Made by a program: the position numbers and the translations under genes. Below are positions 38,202-45,469 of a stretch of DNA of 64,000 bases, piece by piece. Each line of letters opens with the position of its first letter. Within the stretch, counting starts at the first letter, position 1. A model generated the notes under the pieces. It was not told where the DNA came from and searched no databases. It was given only the letters and a program-made list of their open reading frames with translations. The DNA comes from Streptomyces sp. NBC_00513 (GTDB lineage: Bacteria > Actinomycetota > Actinomycetes > Streptomycetales > Streptomycetaceae): NCBI RefSeq assembly GCF_041431415.1, contig NZ_CP107845.1:5952001-6016000 (forward strand), in the 5' to 3' direction.

Positions 38202-38363
38202 GGCGGAAGCGTGGCACGGGCCGATTGGAGGAGTCCACTACTGTCCATCATGCGGACGAACTCGTCTCGGATCATGGGATGGCGTGATCCGGATCACCCC
38301 GGTCCGGCCATCACCGGGGGTCGGGTGGGACCGGGGCGGACCGGGGCGATCCCGGGGGGACTG

Positions 38364-38927
38364 TCAGGCGCCCGGCCAGGGGCCGGGGGTCGGGGTCTCC
38401 TCCTTGGACTCCGTCTCCGTCCTGAAGACCTTGAAGCCGCGCCGCTCGTAGTTGGCCATGGCCGTCGGCCCGTCCTGGCTGCACGTGTGGACCCAGACCC
38501 GTCGGGTCCCCTCGCGGCCCGGCCAGCGGTCGGCCAGCGACCAGGCGGCGGCCGCGCCCACCGACAGCAGGTGACCGCCGATGCGCCGGCCGCGGAAGTC
38601 CGGCAGCAGCCCGAAGTACATGATCTCCACGACACCGTCGTCCTGGGGGTCGAGCTCGCAGTACCCCGCCGGGGTGCCCCGGTCGTACGCGACCCACGTC
38701 TCCACGCCCGGCCGCCCCAACTGCTCCACCCACTGCGCGCGGGTCAGCGCGAGCCGGTCCGTCCAGTGGATGTCCCCGCCCACCGAGGCGTAGAGGAACC
38801 GGCTGAACTCGGGGGACGGCACCTCCGCCCGTGAGACGGTGATCTCGGGGCCGGGGACGGCCGCGGCGACCAGTTCCTCGGGCGAGGTCATTTCCAGGGA
38901 CCAGGTGGTGAGTGTGATGGTGCTCAT
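38364..38927 (-). CDS. GNAT family N-acetyltransferase
   Basis: The 187-residue protein shows the GNAT fold, with IMYFGLLPDFRGRRIGGHLL as the acetyl-CoA-binding motif A and a C-terminal VHTCSQDGPTAMANYERRGF segment. It should acetylate an amine; the acceptor is unknown. The ATG at 38927 lies five bases after the stop of the GAF regulator gene, with no separate ribosome binding site, so it is probably translated by coupling with it. Confidence 0.9.
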   Translation of the reverse strand: MSTITLTTWSLEMTSPEELVAAAVPGPEITVSRAEVPSPEFSRFLYASVGGDIHWTDRLALTRAQWVEQLGRPGVETWVAYDRGTPAGYCELDPQDDGVVEIMYFGLLPDFRGRRIGGHLLSVGAAAAWSLADRWPGREGTRRVWVHTCSQDGPTAMANYERRGFKVFRTETESKEETPTPGPWPGA

Positions 38928-38932
38928 GGACG

Positions 38933-40273
38933 TCAGGGAATCACATCGCCCGACCGGCTCCGGGGTGGCCCCCAGGGCCCCGCGGCGTCGAGCCGGGCCC
39001 TGATCACCGCAGGCGCCGTGGAGTGCGGCAGCAGGTCCCCGGGGCGCTCCGGGCGGATCAGCTCCACCTCCACGTCCCGCGCGAAACGGTACGGGCGGTG
39101 GGTCAGGACCCCCGCGAGCCGGCGCCGCACCCGGGACAGCTCCGCGCGGACGGTGACCGTACGGGTCGGGTCCCCGAACAGTTCGGCGGACAGTTGCGCC
39201 GCCGAGCGGCCGCCGGGGGACTCGGCCAGCAGGAACAGCAGCTCCGCGTGGCGCGGGCTCAGCTCCTGCGACCAGCTGCCCGCGGCCCCGTACACGGTCG
39301 CCGTCCAGGACCCGGCCCGGCTCAGGTCGAGGACCACCCGGCTCGCGGCCGTCGACGCGGGACCGGACGCGGTGATCCGCAGCAGCCAGCCGCCGGGCAG
39401 CGGCTCCGCCACGCATTCGCCGAGCTGCGGCAGCCACACGTGCCCCGGGCCGAGCCCCTTGGGCAGCGGGATCCGGTCGGCGGGCGCCAGTCCCGTCACG
39501 GCCGCCGTCCAGCCGTGCGGGTCGACGGCCACCGCCCTGCCGGTCAGGCGGGCCAGCAGCGGGGCCGCCACGGACCGCAGCCGCTCCAGGGACTCCAGGT
39601 GGCGGACCCGCAGCTCCCGCTCGGCGAGCCGGGCCACCGCGCCGACCCACGTCAGCGTGGCCGGGTGCATCGTGGCCAACGGCCCGCTGACGTCGACCAC
39701 GCCCAGCAGCCGCCCGTCGCGGGGGTCGCACACGGGAGCCCCGGCGCAGGTCCAGTCGTGGTGGGTGGAGACGAAGTGTTCCGCAGAGAACACCTGGATC
39801 GGCCTGCGGGCCACCAGGGTCGTGCCGACCCCGTTCGTGCCGACCACGGCCTCCGTCCAGTCGGCGCCCACCGCGAAGCCCAGCCGGTCCGCCTTCCGCA
39901 GGATCGAGGCGTGCCCCTCCCGCCACAGCAGCCGCCCGTCCGCGTCGGCGACGACCATGATGTGCAGGGACTCGTCCAGGGCGGGCAGCAGGCCCTCGCG
40001 GAGCACCGGCAGGACCTCCCGCAGGGGCGAGACCTGGCGTCGCTCCTCGGTCTCGGCGGCCGACAGCAGCCGCGAGCGCGCGTCCCGGTCCGGGTGCACC
40101 CCGCAGGCCAGCATCCGGCGCCAGGACTCGGCGATCTCCGGCCGGGGAGCGGCCGGGGGCCGGTCGCCGGCCAGCGCGGCCGCCCGCACCCCCTTGAGCA
40201 GACGCGCGGCCTGCCGCGCGTCCATGGCCGAGACGCGTGCCGCGTCGACCGCGCTGCCTGCGGTGTGGGTCAC
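38933..40273 (-). CDS. GAF-domain transcriptional regulator (AcoR-like)
   Basis: The 446-residue protein begins with an ESWRRMLACGVHPD segment common to AcoR-like regulators, followed by a GAF sensor domain (residues ~80-230: LHIMVVADADGRLLWREG, AVVGTNGVGTTLVARRPIQVF, GLVHSTHHDWTCAGAPV-like core). The C-terminal 110 residues form a helix-turn-helix domain (ELSPRHAELLFLLAESPGG, LSAELFGDPTRTVTVRAELS). The sigma54 AAA+ domain of true AcoR is absent, as usual in actinobacteria. The start GTG 40273 follows GGGGAGG at five bases. It forms an operon with the GNAT gene. Confidence 0.88.
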   Translation of the reverse strand: MTHTAGSAVDAARVSAMDARQAARLLKGVRAAALAGDRPPAAPRPEIAESWRRMLACGVHPDRDARSRLLSAAETEERRQVSPLREVLPVLREGLLPALDESLHIMVVADADGRLLWREGHASILRKADRLGFAVGADWTEAVVGTNGVGTTLVARRPIQVFSAEHFVSTHHDWTCAGAPVCDPRDGRLLGVVDVSGPLATMHPATLTWVGAVARLAERELRVRHLESLERLRSVAAPLLARLTGRAVAVDPHGWTAAVTGLAPADRIPLPKGLGPGHVWLPQLGECVAEPLPGGWLLRITASGPASTAASRVVLDLSRAGSWTATVYGAAGSWSQELSPRHAELLFLLAESPGGRSAAQLSAELFGDPTRTVTVRAELSRVRRRLAGVLTHRPYRFARDVEVELIRPERPGDLLPHSTAPAVIRARLDAAGPWGPPRSRSGDVIP

Positions 40274-40584
40274 CGGAACCTCCCCGTGCGGAACGGACGT
40301 GCGAGGGAAGCCGCCCGGCGGTCCGCGCCGCCGAACTCCCCGTGGCGCGCGCGGCGGGCGATCCCCGACTCGATGGGACGACTGGGGTGCAGCGTTGCAA
40401 CGGTATGCAACTCTCGCCAAGCCCCGGTCGCCCGACCGAAACTATCGGGACGTCGCCGAGCGGCGTGACAGCTCCTTCCTCGGGGCTTCTCGGATCCGGG
40501 GTGGTGCCGAGTCGGCGCGGCGCCATTCCCGGTCTTCCGGCCGACGGGCCCGGATCACGGCAGCGAGCGGTTTGGGGACCACTC
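40274..40584. other. intergenic region upstream of the GAF regulator
   Basis: No gene is supported in these 311 bases. They carry the 3' end region of the aidB-like gene and the promoter region of the GAF regulator, including an inverted repeat at 40394-40411. Confidence 0.6.
40394..40411. promoter_or_regulatory. putative operator GTTGCA-N6-TGCAAC
   Basis: GTTGCA (40394-40399) and TGCAAC (40406-40411) form an inverted repeat with a six-base centre. TGCAAC also occurs directly repeated at 40396 and 40406, ten bases apart, one helical turn. It lies about 120 bases upstream of the GAF regulator start and is a candidate autoregulatory site. Confidence 0.5.
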
Positions 40585-42228
40585 CTAGGTCGCGATCCGT
40601 GCCCGTGCCACGATCGAACCCAGATCCAGACTGTGCGGCAGCGTGCCGAACGCCGTGCCCCAGTCGCCGCCGAGCCGCGAGGCGCAGAACGCGTCCGCGA
40701 CCTCCGGCGGGGCCCACCGCACCAGCAGTGACCCCTGCAACACCAGTGCCATGCGCTCCACGACCCGGCGGGCCCGGGCCTCGATGCCCTCCAGGTCCGC
40801 GAGGTCGGTCAGCAGGTCCTTGACGGCGGCGTCCAGCCGGTGGTCGGCGCCCCGGGCCAGCCCGACCTCCCGCAGGAAGGCGTTCAGCGCCTGCGGTTCG
40901 CGTTGCAGTGCCCGCAGTACGTCCAGGGCCTGGACGTTGCCCGAGCCCTCCCAGATGGAGTTCAGCGGGGATTCGCGCAACAGTCGCGGCAGTCCGGACT
41001 CCTCGACGTAGCCGTTGCCCCCCAGACATTCGAGGGCCTCGGCGACCATCGGCGTACACCGCTTGGTCACCCAGTACTTCGCCGCGGGCACCGCGAGCCG
41101 CAGGAAGGCCTTCTCCTCGTCGGTGCCGGCGTCGTACGCGGCGGCGAGGCGCAGGGTGAGGACGGTGGCGGCCTCCGACTCCAGGGCCAGGTCGGCCAGC
41201 ACGTTGCGCATCAACGGCTGCTTGATGAGCGGTGCTCCGAAAGCAGAGCGGTGCTCCGTGTGGTGGAGGGCCTGGGTCAACGCCTGACGCATCAGCGAGG
41301 CCGAGCCGATCACGCAGTCCAGCCGGGTCGCCGCGACCATCTCGATGATGGTCCGCACCCCCCGGCCCTCCTCGCCCACCCGGCGGGCCCAGGTGCCGTC
41401 GAACTCGACCTCGCTCGACGCGTTCGACCTGTTCCCCAGCTTGTCCTTCAGCCGCTGGATCGCGAAGACGTTGCGGGTCCCGTCCGGCAGCACCCGCGGC
41501 ACCAGGAAGCAGGTGAGCCCGCCCGGCGCCTGCGCCAGCACCAGGAACCCGTCGCACATGGGAGCGGAACAGAACCATTTGTGCCCGGTCAGCAGGTACT
41601 CGCCGGAGGCGTCCAGCGGCACCGCCGCCGTCGTGTTCGCCCGTACGTCGCTGCCCCCCTGCTTCTCCGTCATCCCCATCCCGAAGAGCACGCCGCCCTT
41701 CTCCGCGGCCGGCCGCAGGCCCTGCTCGTACACGTGCGAGGTCAGCCGCGGCTCCCACTCGGCGGCCAGCTCCGGATCGGTGCGCAGCGCCGGCACCGCG
41801 GCGTGCGTCATCGACACCGGGCAGCCGTGCCCGGCCTCGGCCTGCGACCACAGGAAGAACCCGGCCGCCCGGCGCAGGTGCCCGGCCGGGCGTCCCCACG
41901 CGTCGGTCAGCCCGGAGGTCACCGCGTGCCCCAGCAGCCGGTGCCAGGCCGGGTGGAACTCCACCTCGTCGATGCGGTGCCCGTGCCGGTCGTGCGTGCG
42001 CAACTTCGGCGGGTTCTCGTTCGCCTGCGCACCCCAGTCCTGGGCCTGTCCCGAGCCCGCGGCCCGTCCGAGCGTGGTGAGCTCCTCCCGTACCTCGTCG
42101 CGCAGTTCGGGGGAGGCGTCGGCGAGGTGCCGCTCCACCCCCTCGGTGAGGGCCCGGTCGCCGGTGAACGCCTCGTAGCCCACAAGGGGCGGGGCCTGGT
42201 TGTTGACTGTGTGGGTGGTGGCTGCCAT
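40585..42228 (-). CDS. aidB: AidB-type acyl-CoA dehydrogenase family protein
   Basis: The 547-residue flavoprotein closely follows E. coli AidB along its length: HTVNNQAPPLVGYEAF at the N-terminus, GMGMTEKQGGSDVRANTT, GHKWFCSAPMCDGFLVLAQ, RLKDKLGNRSNASSEVEF and LLRESPLNSIWEGSGNVQ. AidB is an alkylation-response protein that binds DNA and FAD. ATG 42228 is supported by TACGGT exactly six bases upstream and no Shine-Dalgarno. It is divergent from the BrkB-family gene with only 17 bases between start codons. Confidence 0.93.
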   Translation of the reverse strand: MAATTHTVNNQAPPLVGYEAFTGDRALTEGVERHLADASPELRDEVREELTTLGRAAGSGQAQDWGAQANENPPKLRTHDRHGHRIDEVEFHPAWHRLLGHAVTSGLTDAWGRPAGHLRRAAGFFLWSQAEAGHGCPVSMTHAAVPALRTDPELAAEWEPRLTSHVYEQGLRPAAEKGGVLFGMGMTEKQGGSDVRANTTAAVPLDASGEYLLTGHKWFCSAPMCDGFLVLAQAPGGLTCFLVPRVLPDGTRNVFAIQRLKDKLGNRSNASSEVEFDGTWARRVGEEGRGVRTIIEMVAATRLDCVIGSASLMRQALTQALHHTEHRSAFGAPLIKQPLMRNVLADLALESEAATVLTLRLAAAYDAGTDEEKAFLRLAVPAAKYWVTKRCTPMVAEALECLGGNGYVEESGLPRLLRESPLNSIWEGSGNVQALDVLRALQREPQALNAFLREVGLARGADHRLDAAVKDLLTDLADLEGIEARARRVVERMALVLQGSLLVRWAPPEVADAFCASRLGGDWGTAFGTLPHSLDLGSIVARARIAT

Positions 42229-42233
42229 GCGGA

Positions 42234-42240
42234 TACCGTA
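42234..42240. promoter_or_regulatory. shared bidirectional -10 element
   Basis: The sequence TACCGTA reads TACCGT on the plus strand (42234-42239) and TACGGT on the minus strand (42240-42235). Each hexamer lies exactly six bases from the start codon it would serve (GTG 42246 plus, ATG 42228 minus). Each -35 region would fall inside the coding sequence of the opposite gene. I see no strong -35 in either direction. Confidence 0.6.
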
Positions 42241-42245
42241 AGGAC

Positions 42246-43361
42246 GTGCAGCCAGCAAAAGAAACACCCCAGCGGATCCCAGGGCGGCTCCACCGGGCCC
42301 GCGCCCTCTACCGCAACGTCTCCAAGCGCAAAATGGGCTGGCTGCTGCTCAAGGACACCGTCAACTCGTGCATCGAGTACCGGATCCTGGGTCTCGCGGC
42401 CGAGGCGGCGTTCTTCACCCTCCTCTCGCTCCCGCCGCTCTTCCTGGGCCTGCTGGGCCTGCTCGGCTACGTGGACGGCTGGACGGGCGGCACGTTCGTC
42501 GCCAGCATCGAGGAGAACATCCTGCGCGCGGTCGGCACGGTGCTCTCCGACCGGGGCGTCAACGACATCGCCAAACCCATGCTGGACGACGTGACCAGCC
42601 GCGGCCGACCGGACCTGATCTCCCTCGGTTTCGCCTTCGCCCTGTGGTCCGGTTCCCGGGCGGTCAACGTCTTCATCGACACCATCACCGTCATGTACGG
42701 CCTCGACGGTCAGCGCGGCATCGTCAAGACCCGACTGCTGGCCTTCCTGCTGTACGTCATCGCGCTGCTGATCGGTGCGGTCGTGCTGCCGCTGATGGTC
42801 GCCGGCCCGGACGCGGTGGTGAGCCTGCTGCCCTGGAGCACGGAGGTGATCGCGGTGCTCTACTGGCCCACGGTCACCCTTCTCTCCATCGCCTTCCTGA
42901 CCACGCTCTACCACGTGTCCGTGCCCGTGCGCTCGCCATGGATCGAGGACGTGCCGGGCGCCCTGGTGGCCCTGGCGATGTGGGTGCTCGGCTCGTTCCT
43001 GCTGCGGATCTACCTCACCAACACCGTGGAGGGGCCGACGATCTACGGTTCGCTGGCCGCGCCGGTCGCGATCCTGCTGTGGATCGGCATCTCGGCCTTC
43101 GCCGTGCTCGTCGGGGCCGCCGTCAACGCCGCCATCGACCGGGTCTGGCCGTCGGTGGCCACCGCCGCGGCCCGCGAGGCCAACGAGCGGGTACGGGAGG
43201 CGGAGGCGGCCCGGCTCATCGCCCGCGCCGCCGCCTGGCGGGCGCTGGCCGAGGGGGAGTCCGAGGACGACGAGGACGCGGGGATGCCCTCGGAGTTCCC
43301 CGAGCGCTGGTCGAGGTTCCTGCCGCCCGAGGACTACCACTCCCGGCTGCGCAAGCACTGA
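42246..43361 (+). CDS. YihY/BrkB family membrane protein
   Basis: The 371-residue integral membrane protein has about six helices and the YihY/BrkB hallmarks (LGLAAEAAFFTLLSLPPLFLG, ALWSGSRAVNVFIDTITVMYG, LTNTVEGPTIYGSLAAPVAI). The C-terminus (~residues 300-371) is cytoplasmic, acidic and helical. The family's function is not settled; the old RNase BN label is known to be wrong. TACCGT precedes the GTG by six bases, though an AAGGA in between could also act as a weak ribosome binding site. Confidence 0.92.
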   Translation: MQPAKETPQRIPGRLHRARALYRNVSKRKMGWLLLKDTVNSCIEYRILGLAAEAAFFTLLSLPPLFLGLLGLLGYVDGWTGGTFVASIEENILRAVGTVLSDRGVNDIAKPMLDDVTSRGRPDLISLGFAFALWSGSRAVNVFIDTITVMYGLDGQRGIVKTRLLAFLLYVIALLIGAVVLPLMVAGPDAVVSLLPWSTEVIAVLYWPTVTLLSIAFLTTLYHVSVPVRSPWIEDVPGALVALAMWVLGSFLLRIYLTNTVEGPTIYGSLAAPVAILLWIGISAFAVLVGAAVNAAIDRVWPSVATAAAREANERVREAEAARLIARAAAWRALAEGESEDDEDAGMPSEFPERWSRFLPPEDYHSRLRKH

Positions 43362-43434
43362 GGAGCCGTCCCGGCGGCGCGGACCCCGGGTTCCCGGCCG
43401 CGACCGGCGCCGGGCGCGGACGTAGCCTGGCCCC

Positions 43435-44148
43435 GTGTACGAGGAGCGACCTTCCCCGCTGGTGCCGGGCGCCGTGCTGTGGCGCTCCGACGGGCCCGGC
43501 GCCGTGGTGTTGCCCGACGGTTGCATGGACCTGCTGTGGACCGGCGGGCGGTTGCTGGTGGCCGGCCCGGACACCGGCCCGCACCCCGCCGGCGAGGTTC
43601 CGGGCGAGGACCTCGGCGGAACCCTCTGGGGGCTGCGGCTCGCCCCCGGCACGGCGCCCGCGCTCCTCGGCGTACCGGCGCACGAGCTGCGCGACCGGCG
43701 GGTGGACCTGGCCGGACTGTGGCCCGGCGCCGAGGTGCGCCGCCTCGCCGAGCGGACGGGCGCGTACCCGGACCCGCGCGACGGCCTGGACGAGCTGGCC
43801 CGGGCCCGCGCCGCCGCCGGCGGGCCGCCCGACCCGGTCGCCGTCGCGGTACGGGCCGGAGTGCGCAGCGGCCGGTCGGTGGCCGCCATCGCCCGGGACG
43901 TCGGGCTCGGGGAACGACAGCTGCACCGTCGCTCCCTCGACGCGTTCGGGTACGGCCCCCGCACCCTGGGGCGGGTCCTGCGGCTCCAACGGGCGCTGGC
44001 CCTGCTCCGCGCCGGGACCCCGCAGGCGGAGGTGGCGTACGCGGCGGGGTACGCCGACCAGGCCCACCTGGGCCGGGAGGTCCGCGCCCTGACCGGGCGC
44101 ACGCCCGGGGCCCACGCACCGCCCCCGGACCGGGCGCCGGGGGGCTGA
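43435..44148 (+). CDS. AraC-family transcriptional regulator
   Basis: The 237-residue protein has an N-terminal sensor region (VVLPDGCMDLLWTGGRLLVAGPD) and a C-terminal AraC DNA-binding domain (SVAAIARDVGLGERQLHRR, VAYAAGYADQAHLGREVRAL). The signal is unknown. The convergent VOC-family gene downstream is a possible target only by position. The GTG start has TAGCCT six bases upstream and no Shine-Dalgarno, so it is probably leaderless. Confidence 0.9.
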   Translation: MYEERPSPLVPGAVLWRSDGPGAVVLPDGCMDLLWTGGRLLVAGPDTGPHPAGEVPGEDLGGTLWGLRLAPGTAPALLGVPAHELRDRRVDLAGLWPGAEVRRLAERTGAYPDPRDGLDELARARAAAGGPPDPVAVAVRAGVRSGRSVAAIARDVGLGERQLHRRSLDAFGYGPRTLGRVLRLQRALALLRAGTPQAEVAYAAGYADQAHLGREVRALTGRTPGAHAPPPDRAPGG

Positions 44149-44210
44149 TCGGGGGATCGGCGCGGGCGGGCGGGTCGGGCCGGGGGAACGGGCGCGGGTC
44201 AGGCGCCGGA

Positions 44211-44621
44211 TCAGGCGCCGGGTCGCGGCTGCGCGGCGGGCGCGAACAGGGAGACGCCGGAGCCGTCCGGGTCCAGTACGACGGCGTAGCGCTGCCCCCA
44301 GAAGGCGTCCCAGGGCTTCAGGTGCCCGGGGTGTCCCGCCGCGGTCAGTTCGGCGTAGAGGGCGTCCACCTCGTCGGGGGAGTCGCACAGGAAGGCCAGG
44401 CCGACCCGGCCCTCGCCGGAGGGCCGGGTCCAGGACGGGTCGAAGGAGCGGATGACCTCCTCGGTGTCCCAGCCGATCCGCGTGCCGCCCGGCAGCACGG
44501 TCTCCACGTGCGGTTGGCCGTCCGCCTCGGGCGGGAGGTCCAGGCCCAGGCGGCGGTAGAAGGCGAGCGAGGCGGCCATGTCGGTGACGACGAGGCCGAT
44601 CATGTCGAGTCGGGGAGTCAT
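44211..44621 (-). CDS. VOC family (glyoxalase/bleomycin-resistance fold) protein
   Basis: The 136-residue protein has two beta-alpha-beta-beta-beta modules typical of the VOC fold (LDMIGLVVTDMAASLAFYRRL, YAVVLDPDGSGVSLF). It could be a metal-dependent lyase/dioxygenase or a drug-binding protein. The ATG 44621 was chosen because it begins the conserved domain; GACACT stands six bases upstream, consistent with a leaderless mRNA. Confidence 0.88.
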   Translation of the reverse strand: MTPRLDMIGLVVTDMAASLAFYRRLGLDLPPEADGQPHVETVLPGGTRIGWDTEEVIRSFDPSWTRPSGEGRVGLAFLCDSPDEVDALYAELTAAGHPGHLKPWDAFWGQRYAVVLDPDGSGVSLFAPAAQPRPGA

Positions 44622-44827
44622 GTGCCCAGTGTCGGGCGCGCGCCGATCGCGGGTCTTGAACGAATCGGACACGCACCGAATGGTTCCACCATCGCCCGGC
44701 ATCAAGAACGCGTAAAGACTGCCGGGAACCGGCAATGAACCCGAGGGCGTTGCTGCGGCAGGCTGGGGCTTGCCGGGGTGCTCGTACCGGCCCGGTGCCG
44801 GGGCACGGAAGCGGAAGGGGGCTACCG

Positions 44828-45424
44828 GTGGAAGAGTTCATCGCCGCCGCGTTCGGGTTCCCCGCCGTGGTGTTCACCTTCGCCCTCGGCGTGGTCGTCG
44901 CCTACTGGCTGCTCGTCCTGCTCGGCGCCGCCGAACACGACACCCTCGACACCGACTCCGGATCCGCCGCCCTGGGGACCGCCGGGGTCCCGTTCTCCGT
45001 CTCCGTCTCGATGTTCACCGCGTTCGCCTGGTTCACCGCCCTCGCCGGGACCGTGTACCTCGACCGGGCCGGCCTCGGCGGTGGAACCGCCGTCCCCGTC
45101 CTGCTCGCCGCGTTGATCGTGGCCAGGGTGGCCACCAGGATCTGCGTGGCACCGCTGCGCGGGTTCTTCCAACCCGACGAACCGCCGCCCTCGCGGCAGG
45201 ACTTCATCGGCCTCGTCTGCGTCATCCGCACGGGTCGGGTCGACGACCGGTTCGGCCAGGCCGAGGTGGCCGCCGCCGACGGCTCGACCGCGATCGTGCA
45301 GGTCCGCCAGACCGGGGACGATCCGCTCTCCCACGGGAGTACCGGCCTGCTCTACGCGTACGACGAACCCGGCGAGTTCTTCTGGGTCGCCCCGTACGAC
45401 AGCGCGCTCGACCCCCGCGCCTGA
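44828..45424 (+). CDS. YqiJ-like membrane protein with OB-fold domain
   Basis: The 198-residue protein has two to three N-terminal helices (AVVFTFALGVVVAYWLLVLLG, VSMFTAFAWFTALAGTVYL, VLLAALIVARVATRI). A cytoplasmic C-terminal OB-fold/NfeD-like domain follows (LVCVIRTGRVDDRFGQAEVAA, IVQVRQTGDDPL). NfeD/YqiJ proteins are standard partners of flotillins, and the flotillin gene follows after 45 bases. It probably anchors or regulates the flotillin scaffold. GTG 44828 is preceded by GAAGGGGG. Confidence 0.85.
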   Translation: MEEFIAAAFGFPAVVFTFALGVVVAYWLLVLLGAAEHDTLDTDSGSAALGTAGVPFSVSVSMFTAFAWFTALAGTVYLDRAGLGGGTAVPVLLAALIVARVATRICVAPLRGFFQPDEPPPSRQDFIGLVCVIRTGRVDDRFGQAEVAAADGSTAIVQVRQTGDDPLSHGSTGLLYAYDEPGEFFWVAPYDSALDPRA

Positions 45425-45469
45425 ACCTCACGGAACCTCCCTTACCGCTCCATCCGAAGGGGCCCCTGC

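Noticed and set aside
42203..42208. TTGACT as a -35 for the BrkB-family gene
   Set aside because: The distance to TACCGT at 42234 is 25 bases, too long for a sigma70-type promoter.
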